Assembly (NCBI GenBank): GCA_913009825.1
Contig: CAJVYQ010000015.1
Span: forward strand, 23,117-87,116
Length of the DNA: 64,000 bases
Origin: an uncultured Deferribacteres bacterium
GTDB lineage: Bacteria > Zhuqueibacterota > JdFR-76 > DREG01
Direction of reading: 5' to 3'
The notes beneath the pieces are model-generated. The model was not told the DNA's origin and did no database searches. It was given only the letters and a program-made list of their open reading frames with translations. A program made the position numbers and the translations under genes. Below, piece by piece: positions 44,874-53,728 of this stretch (the stretch's first letter is position 1; each line of letters starts with the position of its first letter).

Positions 44874-45319
44874 ATCACCTGCCTGAATTCCCTGGTTAAC
44901 AGAAAGGTCTCATCCAATACTTTTTGCTCTTCTTTATTTTGTTCTTGCAGATATTGCACATATCTTTTTTCACGCAATTTTTCCAAGATTTTCTTTTCTT
45001 TGTTCAATTGCAGCAATCCCATTTGCATCTGCTCTATCTGTTCATCAAGTTGTTCAATCTGTTTCCGGGTATGCTTGATTTGCTGCGTAATTTCATCTGC
45101 ATACTTATGGCGGGCCAATATTTCATGAACCGGGCAGCCTTCCATGGTTTTTTCATAAATTTCACGCTGAATCATATCTAACTCACCGTGCAAATTTTTT
45201 AACTTTTGAGCTTTTATCCCTTTTTGATGAAATAGCTTGCCCAGTTCACCCGATTTCTGTTTTACCTGTTTTTCTTTTGTATCCTGAACTCTTTGCAATT
45301 TGAATTTGAATTTTTTCAT
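44870..45319 (-). CDS. fliJ: Flagellar export protein FliJ
   Basis: 149 residues, essentially all coiled-coil helix (MKKFKFKLQRVQDTKEKQVKQKSGELGKL...). FliJ is the central stalk of the FliI ATPase. Weakly conserved in sequence; assignment rests on the N-terminal FxxLQ-VxxxKE pattern and the location directly downstream of fliI, with a 4-bp ATGA overlap. Confidence 0.88.
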   Translation of the reverse strand: MKKFKFKLQRVQDTKEKQVKQKSGELGKLFHQKGIKAQKLKNLHGELDMIQREIYEKTMEGCPVHEILARHKYADEITQQIKHTRKQIEQLDEQIEQMQMGLLQLNKEKKILEKLREKRYVQYLQEQNKEEQKVLDETFLLTREFRQVI

Positions 45320-46668
45320 GATTTTTCGCCTTTATCGACTTTAAGAATATCTTCCATCCCTGCAATTACATCATCAAAATTCAATGATTCATTCATGTTT
45401 TGTTTGAGAAATTTTATAATTAGCGTGATATACATGATCGATTGGTCGATAGTCGGGTTGCTCCCTTTTACATAAGCGCCGATATTAATCAGATCTTCGG
45501 CATCTTTATAAACCGCCAGATATTGCAGAATCCTGCGACTCAGTGCCAATTGTTTTTCAGAAACCACCTGTGGCATCACACGACTGATGCTCTGCGTCGG
45601 ATCGATCGCGGGATATTGCCCCCTGTTTGCCAAATCACGGCTGAGGATAATATGACCGTCCAGAATCGATCTGGCTGCATCCGCTACCGGATCATTCAGA
45701 TCATCTCCCTCAACTAAAACGGTGTAGAGACCGGTGATGCTCCCTTTCTCCGAATTGCCGGCACGTTCCAGCAGTTTGGGCAGCAGGGAAAAAGTTGAGG
45801 GAGTATATCCTTTGGTTGTGGGCGGCTCGCCAACCGCAAGACCAATTTCACGCTGTGCCATGGCTACACGCGTGATGGAATCCATCATGATCATCACATT
45901 TTTGCCCTGGTCGCGAAAATATTCAGCCGCCGTTGTTGCGGCTAAAGCGGCTTTTATCCTGACCAACGGGGTTTCGTCAGAGGTTGCCACAACTATCACC
46001 GATCTTGACAAACCTTCTTCGCCCAGATCCCGCTCGATAAACTCCCTCACTTCCCGGCCGCGCTCGCCTACCAATGCAATTACATTGATATCTGCCGAAG
46101 TATTGCGGGCGATCATACCCAGCAAGATACTCTTCCCCACCCCGCTTCCGGCAAATATTCCCATGCGCTGCCCCATGCCGAGGGTGATAAAAGCATCGAT
46201 GGCTTTGATACCCGTCGACAGGTGCTGCCGAATCGGTTTGCGCATCAATGGACACGGTGCATCCTGGTAGATGGAACGGAACTCACTGGCATAGATTGCA
46301 CCTTTGCCGTCGATAGGCTCGCCAAGGCCGTTCAAAACCCGGCCCAATAAATTGCTGCTGACCGGTATACGCAAATCTTCCTGACTGGCCACAACCCTGG
46401 ACCCGGGATGGTATCCATTAATTTCGTGGAGCGGCATCAATAAAACCCGGTTATTTTTAAAGCCGACAACTTCCGCCTTGCCGGCACGATGAGAACTTTC
46501 CGGCATAATATAGCAAAGATCACCAAGCGCAACCGGCGGCCCCTGCGATTCGATAATCAAGCCGATTATATTTTGAATAACGCCACGCTGCACGATGGGA
46601 TCCACATGGTGCACCTTCCTCTGGTAGTATTCAAAAATCTGCTGCGATTTTGCGGCCGCTTCAGGCAT
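45316..46668 (-). CDS. fliI: Flagellum-specific ATP synthase FliI
   Basis: 450 residues. Walker A is GSGVGKS (about residue 178) and Walker B the MIMMDSITRVAMAQREIGLAVGEPP region, with an RNA-like start VQRGVIQNIIGLIIES. It is the export ATPase, homologous to F1-beta. The ATG at 46668 has GGAGGGG upstream and overlaps the fliH stop by 8 bp; the frame extends further upstream inside fliH but lacks a ribosome site. Confidence 0.97.
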   Translation of the reverse strand: MPEAAAKSQQIFEYYQRKVHHVDPIVQRGVIQNIIGLIIESQGPPVALGDLCYIMPESSHRAGKAEVVGFKNNRVLLMPLHEINGYHPGSRVVASQEDLRIPVSSNLLGRVLNGLGEPIDGKGAIYASEFRSIYQDAPCPLMRKPIRQHLSTGIKAIDAFITLGMGQRMGIFAGSGVGKSILLGMIARNTSADINVIALVGERGREVREFIERDLGEEGLSRSVIVVATSDETPLVRIKAALAATTAAEYFRDQGKNVMIMMDSITRVAMAQREIGLAVGEPPTTKGYTPSTFSLLPKLLERAGNSEKGSITGLYTVLVEGDDLNDPVADAARSILDGHIILSRDLANRGQYPAIDPTQSISRVMPQVVSEKQLALSRRILQYLAVYKDAEDLINIGAYVKGSNPTIDQSIMYITLIIKFLKQNMNESLNFDDVIAGMEDILKVDKGEKS

Positions 46669-47413
46669 CGATCCCCTCCAACAAAGATTGCTCGATTTTT
46701 TCCAATTGCACATCTAACTGGGCATCTACAATCCCTGATTCCGATTCAATCAGGCAGCCGCCGCGCTGGATTTTTCCCGTGGTGATAAAATCCACATGAT
46801 CGAAAACGATCACATGATTTTCCATAAAATCATGATTTTTGCGCAGCAGATTCAAATCATCCGGATGGGTCTGAATCACGATTCTGCCTTTGTTCGAAAT
46901 CCTTTTTAATGCTTCCCTGACCACGTAAAGCAGGATTTCCGGATTTTGTGACAATTCGGTCTGTATGATGCGTTTGGCAATTTCGATGGCAAGTTTAACA
47001 ATATAAAATTCATTTTCGTGATAAAAAGATTCCTTCTCTTTTTTTAATTCCTCAACCGTGCTTTCCAGAAGTTTCATGAGGGGCTCGGTTTCCTGCTTCA
47101 TCTCCTCATCTGCCTGTTCCTGTCGCTGTTTTTCTCCTGCTTCAAAACCGCGCCGGTACGCTTCTTTTTCGATCCGCTCCGGCTCTTCCGCATTCAACAC
47201 GGCCGGGGCGGTATTCTTTAGCGGCCCGGGTTCCCGGGCTGCCATTTCCCCAGGTTCAGAAACGTCAACGAATTCTTCTATTTCACACGCCTCATGCGGT
47301 ATTTCCGCTTCCATCTTCACTTCCGGATCAAAATTGTTCCAGTGATATTTTTCTGTCGTAACGTAAGCGGATAAGACAGTATCATTCAGATAAACATTAT
47401 GAAACGATCTCAT
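46661..47413 (-). CDS. fliH: Flagellar assembly protein FliH
   Basis: 250 residues. The Glu-rich N-terminal part and the coiled coil (EAYRRGFEAGEKQRQEQADEEMKQE) are followed by the FliH/V-ATPase-E-like C-domain (FYIVKLAIEIAKRIIQTELSQNPEILLYVVREALKRI, GGCLIESESGIVDAQLDVQLEKIEQSLL). It regulates FliI. The ATG at 47413 has AAGG at good spacing and overlaps the fliG 3' end by 17 bp. Confidence 0.93.
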   Translation of the reverse strand: MRSFHNVYLNDTVLSAYVTTEKYHWNNFDPEVKMEAEIPHEACEIEEFVDVSEPGEMAAREPGPLKNTAPAVLNAEEPERIEKEAYRRGFEAGEKQRQEQADEEMKQETEPLMKLLESTVEELKKEKESFYHENEFYIVKLAIEIAKRIIQTELSQNPEILLYVVREALKRISNKGRIVIQTHPDDLNLLRKNHDFMENHVIVFDHVDFITTGKIQRGGCLIESESGIVDAQLDVQLEKIEQSLLEGIDA

Positions 47414-48431
47414 CGTCGCCGCCTTCTCTGTAGATAACAATTTCGCCTCTCTCTTCCAGTTCCGAAACAATGGTCAGGATACTGCGCTGCGCTTCTTCCA
47501 CCTCTTTCAACCGAACCGGGCCAAGATATTCGATCTCTTCTTTTAACATTCCCGCCGCCCTATCGGACATGTTGTGAAATACTTTATCCTGTGTCTCATC
47601 ATCTGCCCCTTTAAGCGCCACACTAAGTACTTTTGTATCAATCTCTTTGAGAATTTTCTGAATCGAGCGGTCATCTACCAGAATCAGGTCGTCAAAAACA
47701 AACATCAGATTTTTAATATCGGTTGCCAGAGCCGGATCTTGCTCACCGAGGCGACTTAAAATGGATTTTTCCGTCCCTTTACCAACAAAATTCAAAATAT
47801 TGGCGACAACTTTTTGACCATCTGTTTCACCCACATGTTTGCCAAATTGCTCTCTAAAATACGCCTGCAAATAATCCTCGACCCGGTAGACAAATTCCGG
47901 TGAAATTTCGCCCAGAGTTGCAATTCGATGGGCTATATTTACTTGTGCCTCATCCGAATATTTTTCAATGACTTGTGCAGATTTCTTTGCAGCCATGCGG
48001 GATAAAATCAGTGCGGCGGTTTGCGGATGTTCATTTTTCAGAAAATTATAGAGTCGCTCGTCGTCAATATCATCCAGACGTTCAAAACCGCTAACCTGTT
48101 CACCTTCCAAAAATCCCAATTTCTGTAAAGTACGTTTTGCATTATTCTTCCCCAATGCCTTCTCCAAAACCAGTTCGGCATATTCAAAACCACCTTCGGA
48201 AATAAAATCTTTCTCTTGCCACAATTTATAAAATTCCTGAATCACCTCTCTGATCATTTCCGCGGGGACATTTCGCAAACGGGCTATCTCTTTGGTGATC
48301 CGTTCCACATCTTGTTGATGTAAACATTGCAAAATTAAAGAGGCCGCTTCTTCTCCCACGGCCACTAAGAATATAGCTACTTTTCTTAAACCCTTATTTA
48401 TCTTTACAGGAGTTATTTCCGTACTACCCAA
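47397..48431 (-). CDS. fliG: Flagellar motor switch protein FliG
   Basis: 344 residues. FliG domains N, M and C are recognisable: GLRKVAIFLVAVGEEAASLIL at the start, EHPQTAALILSRMAAKKSAQVI in the middle, and the charged torque helix LFVFDDLILVDDRSIQKILKEID near residue 235-260, with KGADDETQDKVFHNMSDRAAGMLKEEIEYLGPVRLKEVEEAQ at the end. The start is a TTG at 48431 with AAGGA eight bases upstream, overlapping fliF by 8 bp; no ATG or GTG is available before the conserved core. Confidence 0.97.
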   Translation of the reverse strand: MGSTEITPVKINKGLRKVAIFLVAVGEEAASLILQCLHQQDVERITKEIARLRNVPAEMIREVIQEFYKLWQEKDFISEGGFEYAELVLEKALGKNNAKRTLQKLGFLEGEQVSGFERLDDIDDERLYNFLKNEHPQTAALILSRMAAKKSAQVIEKYSDEAQVNIAHRIATLGEISPEFVYRVEDYLQAYFREQFGKHVGETDGQKVVANILNFVGKGTEKSILSRLGEQDPALATDIKNLMFVFDDLILVDDRSIQKILKEIDTKVLSVALKGADDETQDKVFHNMSDRAAGMLKEEIEYLGPVRLKEVEEAQRSILTIVSELEERGEIVIYREGGDDEIVS

Positions 48432-49968
48432 TTTCTGAGTCCTTCTCCAAATCTTCAGTCAGCCAGGCTTTTATTAATTTTGCCGCATCCGGTGGATTCT
48501 TCTTGCTCAGGCTGGCAACCTTTTGCTGCAGACGAACCTGCTCGTTCTTTTCTAATAGTAATCCCTCTTCATAATTTTCATTCCCCCCTTCCAGCGCTAA
48601 TTCCTGCTCCGTTGGTATGGGCATAAAAACCATTTTGTATGATTTATAAATACGCCAAAGCACAAAAAGAACTGCGAGAAACAGAAGCAGATAAATGGCC
48701 TTTTTCACGGTTTTTTCCCAAAACAGTTTCTGCTCAAAATTTGTTAATTCTGTAGTTATTTTATCTCTTTCAGTAGTATCGAACGGCATATTAACCATTT
48801 TTATCTCATCTCCGCGTAGCGCTGAAAATCCCATGGCACTCTTTACAATGTCACGAAGATTCGTTAATTCATCATCCGATAAAGGAACATATTCAGGCTT
48901 GCCATTTTTGCCGGCACCGGCGGGCGTTTGATATTTTCCATCCACCATCACCGCAACAGAAATTCTTTTGATATTTCCCACATCCTGAATCACCCGTTCA
49001 ACCGTTCTTGTAAATTCATAATTTGTTGTTACATCTTCTGTTTTCTGCGGAGAACCGCCATTTGTATTATCACTGGTTCTGATATTTTTTTGTTCACTGA
49101 TTACTACCTGATCATCGGGATTCAGTCTTGTGACAGTCCGGTCAACCCGGTCAAAATTCAACTCTGCCGCCACCTGAACAGCAACTTTGTCTTTGCCCAC
49201 CACATTTTCTAACAATTTTTTCAATTTCCCGGAATAATAGTTTTCTACATTGCGTTTCAATTCGATTTGTGAAGATGATAAAGCGAACGAAGAATTTTTT
49301 GAGGATGGTTGAGATAAAATATTGCCATGGGAATCCACAATGGTAACATTGTCCGCTTTCAATCCTTCAACACTCGATGCCACTAAGTTACTGACACCAA
49401 TTATCTGCCGCGGTTTTAAAGTTTTGCCCGGTTTCAATTTAATTGTGATGGAGGCGGTGGTTTCTTTTTTATCTTCTATGAAAAGCGACGGTTCCGGTAT
49501 GACAAGGTGAACCCTCACCGACACAATCTCGCTGAACGTACTGATAGTTCTGCTTAATTCTCCCTCCAGCGCGCGCCGGAAGTTGATTTTCTGAATGAAA
49601 TCCGTTGTGCCGATATTGTTCTTATCAAATATTTCATAGCCTACCGTCCCTGATTGTGGAAATCCCTGTGAAGCTAATTCCAGACGTAACTCATCCACTG
49701 ATTTATCCGGAACCAAAATGGTACTACCACCATTCTTTAATTTGAAGGCAACTTTCTGTTCTTTCAATTTTTCCACAATGACGCCGGCTTCGGTTGGATC
49801 CAGTTCACTAAACAGAATCTCGTAGTTGATTCTGGTGGACAATTGCACCAGCAGGACAATAAAAAATACCGAGGATATCGCACCGGCCAGGATGTAAATT
49901 CGTTTGCGTTTATCCAGTTTCTCGTAAATGGCAACAATTTCCTGCCAATATTTTTTCAATACTTCCAT
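48424..49968 (-). CDS. fliF: Flagellar MS-ring protein FliF
   Basis: 514 residues with two membrane helices (about 24-43 and 429-447). The ring-building motifs are NYEILFSELDPTEAGVIVEKLKEQKV, DELRLELASQGFPQSGTVGYEIFDKNNIGTTDFIQKINFRRALEGELSRTI and the VRVHLVIPEPSLF stretch. The C-terminal tail binds FliG. Typical length. Confidence 0.97.
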   Translation of the reverse strand: MEVLKKYWQEIVAIYEKLDKRKRIYILAGAISSVFFIVLLVQLSTRINYEILFSELDPTEAGVIVEKLKEQKVAFKLKNGGSTILVPDKSVDELRLELASQGFPQSGTVGYEIFDKNNIGTTDFIQKINFRRALEGELSRTISTFSEIVSVRVHLVIPEPSLFIEDKKETTASITIKLKPGKTLKPRQIIGVSNLVASSVEGLKADNVTIVDSHGNILSQPSSKNSSFALSSSQIELKRNVENYYSGKLKKLLENVVGKDKVAVQVAAELNFDRVDRTVTRLNPDDQVVISEQKNIRTSDNTNGGSPQKTEDVTTNYEFTRTVERVIQDVGNIKRISVAVMVDGKYQTPAGAGKNGKPEYVPLSDDELTNLRDIVKSAMGFSALRGDEIKMVNMPFDTTERDKITTELTNFEQKLFWEKTVKKAIYLLLFLAVLFVLWRIYKSYKMVFMPIPTEQELALEGGNENYEEGLLLEKNEQVRLQQKVASLSKKNPPDAAKLIKAWLTEDLEKDSEIG

Positions 49969-49984
49969 TTACCTTCCCATTCGG

Positions 49985-50287
49985 TTACATCTGTGTGCGC
50001 ATCACTTCACGATAGGCTTCGATAACCTTGTTACGGATCTCCATCATTAATTCGAAACTGACGCTTGCTTTTTCAACGGCTACCATCACATCGTGAATAT
50101 TGGTAACATCCCCGCTGACCAGCCGTTTAACCGATTCCCCTGATTCCTTTTGTAACTGATTCACTTCCTGCATAAATCCGTTTAACGAAGCGACAAAATC
50201 TCCGTTTTGCTCCTCTTTTCCCGGTTTAATTTTCGTTTCGGAAATACCCGGCAGATTTTGATTGAGTCCGTTTATTCTGTGCAGCAT
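49985..50287 (-). CDS. fliE: Flagellar hook-basal body protein FliE
   Basis: 100 residues. The C-terminal half (VTNIHDVMVAVEKASVSFELMMEIRNKVIEAYREVMRTQM) is the conserved FliE segment that links the MS ring to the rod. It lies 16 bp before fliF. Confidence 0.97.
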   Translation of the reverse strand: MLHRINGLNQNLPGISETKIKPGKEEQNGDFVASLNGFMQEVNQLQKESGESVKRLVSGDVTNIHDVMVAVEKASVSFELMMEIRNKVIEAYREVMRTQM

Positions 50288-50290
50288 AAT

Positions 50291-50611
50291 TTACCCTCTA
50301 ATATCCAGTTTTTTACCGATCATCACTTCCATGTTCACCGACTTTCCTTTTGAACTGTAGCTGTGGACAAATTTTCTCTCATTTTCCTCGAAATAACTCT
50401 TGATTGCATGTTTCTCCGTTTGTGACAACACACGCCGGGTAACCGGGCTCAATTCTAATCCATCGCCGTTCTCCGCCAGACCGTTTGATTTCCCGGTCTT
50501 GTCAGCCGTAATCAGCTTATCAAATGTAGCCGATTTAATTTGGTCAGACTTTTTTATCCTCCCAATGGAATCGGGAATTTGATTCTGCAAATATGCAGAA
50601 TGAACTTTCAT
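50291..50611 (-). CDS. Small protein of unknown function between flgC and fliE
   Basis: 106 residues. The first 45 residues are polar. The second half (LELSPVTRRVLSQTEKHAIKSYFEENERKFVHSYSSKGKSVNMEVMIGKKLDIRG) has a possible helix followed by a short beta pattern ending in a Gly-rich LDIRG tail. There is no signal peptide or membrane span. The ATG at 50611 has GGAG seven bases upstream. Co-transcription with flgBC and fliE (4 bp from fliE) implies a rod or early basal-body role. Not recognised as a named family. Confidence 0.75.
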   Translation of the reverse strand: MKVHSAYLQNQIPDSIGRIKKSDQIKSATFDKLITADKTGKSNGLAENGDGLELSPVTRRVLSQTEKHAIKSYFEENERKFVHSYSSKGKSVNMEVMIGKKLDIRG

Positions 50612-50654
50612 AGCCATTCTCCGAACTTCTTAATCAACAAGACAAACTGAATCA

Positions 50655-51155
50655 CTAAATATCCAAAGCCCGTTTGGACATATTCTTACTGGATTCAATT
50701 GCTGTGGCATTTGCTTCGTAACTTCTCGAAGCGGTGATCATATCAACCATTTCTGTAATCACATTGATATTCGGCATCCTTACATAACCATCTGCATTGG
50801 CATCCGGATGATCAGGATCGTACACCAGACGAAAAGCATTATCACTGATGGTTTTCATTTCCGTGTTAACAGGCGCCCCTACTCCATTTTCTGCACCATA
50901 CGCCGGGACCGTCCTGATGTGACGGGGATTGGTCACTTTAATCCGCCGGTCTTCATTATTGAGAACCTGTTCAAATGTCTGCCCCGTGGTGTCCGTTTGC
51001 ATTAAAACAATTTTTCGGCGATACGGCTCGCCATTTTCAGTGCGGGTGGTTTCCAGATTAGCAATATTACTGGCGACCGCATTCATCCGGCGTCGCTGAG
51101 CCCTCATACCGGATGCGCTGATATCAAGGGATGTAAAAATTTTCTGAATTGGCAT
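50655..51155 (-). CDS. flgC: Flagellar proximal rod protein FlgC
   Basis: 166 residues. The start IFTSLDISASGMRAQRRRMNAVASNIANLETTRT, the motif VRMPNINVITEMVDMITASRSYEANATAIESSK and the length identify FlgC. A GGAGGG box lies upstream; 23 bp separate it from flgB. Confidence 0.97.
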   Translation of the reverse strand: MPIQKIFTSLDISASGMRAQRRRMNAVASNIANLETTRTENGEPYRRKIVLMQTDTTGQTFEQVLNNEDRRIKVTNPRHIRTVPAYGAENGVGAPVNTEMKTISDNAFRLVYDPDHPDANADGYVRMPNINVITEMVDMITASRSYEANATAIESSKNMSKRALDI

Positions 51156-51178
51156 GGTTCGATCCCTCCGGTGATATT

Positions 51179-51595
51179 CTAACTCCTGCCGTTAATGGCA
51201 GATTTTAACCCTCTAAATCTTTTAGCCATCACTTTGGCTGTGGCAGAAAACCGGATCTGATTTTTTACCAGATCCACCATTTCCATATCGATGTCTACAT
51301 TATTCACACCGCTGGCCAGATCGGTTGAATTATCCGTAACAATTTCCGGTTCGATCCGGCTAAAATCCGGGACGCCAATGGGAATATGTTTCGGGTTGGT
51401 GATGCGTCCGGGGATGGAATTGCCGCTTAAACTTTCCTGCAGCTTCTCTTCAAAAACCACCTCTTTGCGCTTGTAACCGGGTGTGCCGATGTTGGCAATA
51501 TTACTGGAAATGGCTGTGTGACGCAGCGAACCGGCATCCAATCCTTTTTTCATAAATTGGATGCCACTTTTTCTAAACAGACGTCCAAGTATCAT
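51179..51595 (-). CDS. flgB: Flagellar proximal rod protein FlgB
   Basis: 138 residues. FlgB features are FMKKGLDAGSLRHTAISSNIANIGTPGYKRKEV and the ending NNVDIDMEMVDLVKNQIRFSATAKVMAKRFRGLKSAI. It is the first gene of the flgB-to-fliK operon, just downstream of a sigma-54-type promoter. Confidence 0.97.
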   Translation of the reverse strand: MILGRLFRKSGIQFMKKGLDAGSLRHTAISSNIANIGTPGYKRKEVVFEEKLQESLSGNSIPGRITNPKHIPIGVPDFSRIEPEIVTDNSTDLASGVNNVDIDMEMVDLVKNQIRFSATAKVMAKRFRGLKSAINGRS

Positions 51596-51636
51596 AATGC
51601 ACCTATTTCAGTTTTAATTTACCCGGACTTCTTTTT

Positions 51637-51653
51637 GGCAATGTTTATGCCAA
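51637..51653 (-). promoter_or_regulatory. Sigma-54 (-24/-12) promoter of the flgB-fliK operon
   Basis: The minus strand reads TTGGCATAAACATTGCC, matching YTGGCACGRNNNTTGCW with GG-N10-GC spacing, and differing from the fliA promoter at a single base. The transcript would start about 30 nt before the flgB ATG. Confidence 0.85.
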
Positions 51654-51979
51654 TTGCCAAACATCATTTTTACAGATTTCTATCTTATTAAATATTATGG
51701 GATTAAATAATGAAAGAGGAGAGAAAAAAAACATTTTTATTTTTTCAGCGGCAAAACTTACCCATTTTCGCGGCAAGCTTTGCCGAAAGGGATTGGAGGA
51801 TGTCGGTTACTTTCAACTATCAGCTACACAGTTCAAAATGGAAGTTGGCAGAATATTTAACAAACTAAAACAATCCGATTTTTTATTTTTTCTGTGGCAT
51901 TTCTATTCTGTGGCCCAATTTATTTTAAGTTTCTTGAAGGTCAGCTGCCCCGGCGCAACAGGCTTTAGACAAATATTGA
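51654..51979. other. Intergenic region upstream of flgB, no gene
   Basis: About 325 bp. Beyond the promoter it contains the palindrome CGGCAAGCTTTGCCG at 51771-51785. Sigma-54 enhancer sites are expected in this stretch, but no repeated activator site was recognised. A plus-strand frame at 51697-51990 shows no protein features. Confidence 0.5.
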
Positions 51980-53713
51980 CTAATCCCTGATCAAAACAAA
52001 TTTTCTGACTTCATTAAAACCGTCGCCGGAAATTACACAAAGATAAACGCCGGAAGGAAGTAATTCGCCCTTGTCGTCCGTTCCATCCCACGGTATTTGC
52101 AGGATGGCGCTTCCCTGTGCAACCGTCCCCAGAAAGTATTGAAAAATGCGTCGTCCGTTCTGGGTCAGGATCGAACCGGTCACCTCGCTGCTTCTCGGCA
52201 GATCCAGATATAATTTTAAAAACCGGTGAATTTTTGACCGGAACGGATTGGGAAAAACCGATTTGGTACCGGTTAATTCCTGCCGGGAAATGGTAAAATG
52301 GCTGATCGATTTAGTGTACTGGTTGAGAGATTTTCCCAGATCGGCGGGAATTTCCACATTGGCGGAAATTAAAAGCATATTCTCCGCATTATTGACTATT
52401 CCTATATTCTGCACACGCTGCGGATCAATATCGGTAATTCTGACCGGATCAGGCCGGTCGATGACCACACCGCTGCGCCAGTCCAGCGAATTTTCATGAT
52501 TCTGTTCCAGATGATAATCGCCCGTGGACAAGGGGATCAGCCTGTGATAAGCGAAAGTCAAAAAGTAGCTGGTATCCGAGACACTTACTTCATCGGTAAA
52601 AGAAACACTGTCTCCCAGCGAAACTTCCGGATAAAATTCGGCCTCTTTGTACAATTTAAACCGATGGCTCCGGCTGCCGGTAAAATAATTCCACACAGCA
52701 AACGTAGAAAAGGCGGAGGCCAGGCTGGAACTGTTTTCCTGCAGGGTTTTGTCCATGGCGTACATGCTGTGCATTTCCGGCATCTTTTCCCAGGTATCGT
52801 GAATAACCGAGTCGGAATATTTTTCCGAAATAAATTTAATAAATATGGAGGCGCCATAAGCATCGATGGAGCTGCCGGCAAAATAGCTGAGAGGTTTATC
52901 CGTATTTTTCAAATAATACCGCAAATATTGATAGTAATCATTGATATTGTCATAAATGCGATCTTCCATCCAAACGGCGCACATCTCAAAAAAATAGAAA
53001 TCCATCTCCCTGACAATGTAACCCAACTGAATCACATGGAAAAATTCATGGGCGGCTGTTACCCGTACGCCGTCCAGGCCTCTCGTCGGTAAGTTCATTT
53101 CGCTGAAATCATTATTCATGATGATATAACTGGGCACGGAAGTTCCGGATTCATCCCACCGGGTTTCACCGTAATCCACACTATTGCTAAAATAAACATC
53201 GACAGCAGGATCGTTCACATCGTCGACCGGCGGCTTTTTGTAACCAAGCGTATCGATCTCAAAATGGTAGCAATAATCGAATATTTTTCCCGCTTCTTCC
53301 ACATAGTCGGGAACACCATTGCCATCGGCATCGGTATTATTCACGGCGTTGTAGCCGGCGGTGGCGTAATGCAATTTAAACAAACCTTCAGGACTCATAT
53401 AAGAATAGGGCAGGTTGGGACGGCCCAACAGGTTAGCAAAAAGCTGCTGATCCTGAATACTTAATTTTTGCCAGTTCATCTTCAGATTGGCAATAATGGA
53501 GGTGCCGCATTTCAACGGTTCGGACAGTGTTTCCCGGTATTTTTCCGGCAATTTTTCCGGGGCGAACCTGCGGTATCCCATTAGCTTCATGTATTCCACT
53601 TTGTCGATCTTCCCCTGTAAATAATCCTGCTCAATCTGCCGAACATGCGCCGGCAAATTGTGAGGCAACAGGGCAACCAATAAGATGAAAAACGCAAATC
53701 GTTTCCAAATCAT
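51980..53713 (-). CDS. Secreted metalloprotease (MXAN_6640-like) with FlgD/T9SS-type C-terminal domain
   Basis: 577 residues. A signal peptide (about 1-22) is followed by a region with Asp-rich Ca-binding-like YNAVNNTDADGNGVPDYVEE. The zinc-protease motif HEFFH (VTAAHEFFHVIQLGY, about residue 225) is followed by a downstream Glu in MCAVWMED. The C-terminal 80 residues (KSVFPNPF..., IPWDGTDDKGELLPSGVYLCVISGDG, EVRKFVLIRD) resemble FlgD Ig-like and type-9 sorting domains that anchor surface proteins. The substrate is unknown. It is not part of the flagellar operon, although it runs in the same direction; it ends about 330 bp before the flgB promoter. Confidence 0.85.
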   Translation of the reverse strand: MIWKRFAFFILLVALLPHNLPAHVRQIEQDYLQGKIDKVEYMKLMGYRRFAPEKLPEKYRETLSEPLKCGTSIIANLKMNWQKLSIQDQQLFANLLGRPNLPYSYMSPEGLFKLHYATAGYNAVNNTDADGNGVPDYVEEAGKIFDYCYHFEIDTLGYKKPPVDDVNDPAVDVYFSNSVDYGETRWDESGTSVPSYIIMNNDFSEMNLPTRGLDGVRVTAAHEFFHVIQLGYIVREMDFYFFEMCAVWMEDRIYDNINDYYQYLRYYLKNTDKPLSYFAGSSIDAYGASIFIKFISEKYSDSVIHDTWEKMPEMHSMYAMDKTLQENSSSLASAFSTFAVWNYFTGSRSHRFKLYKEAEFYPEVSLGDSVSFTDEVSVSDTSYFLTFAYHRLIPLSTGDYHLEQNHENSLDWRSGVVIDRPDPVRITDIDPQRVQNIGIVNNAENMLLISANVEIPADLGKSLNQYTKSISHFTISRQELTGTKSVFPNPFRSKIHRFLKLYLDLPRSSEVTGSILTQNGRRIFQYFLGTVAQGSAILQIPWDGTDDKGELLPSGVYLCVISGDGFNEVRKFVLIRD

Positions 53714-53728
53714 TCTACAATCCTCTTC

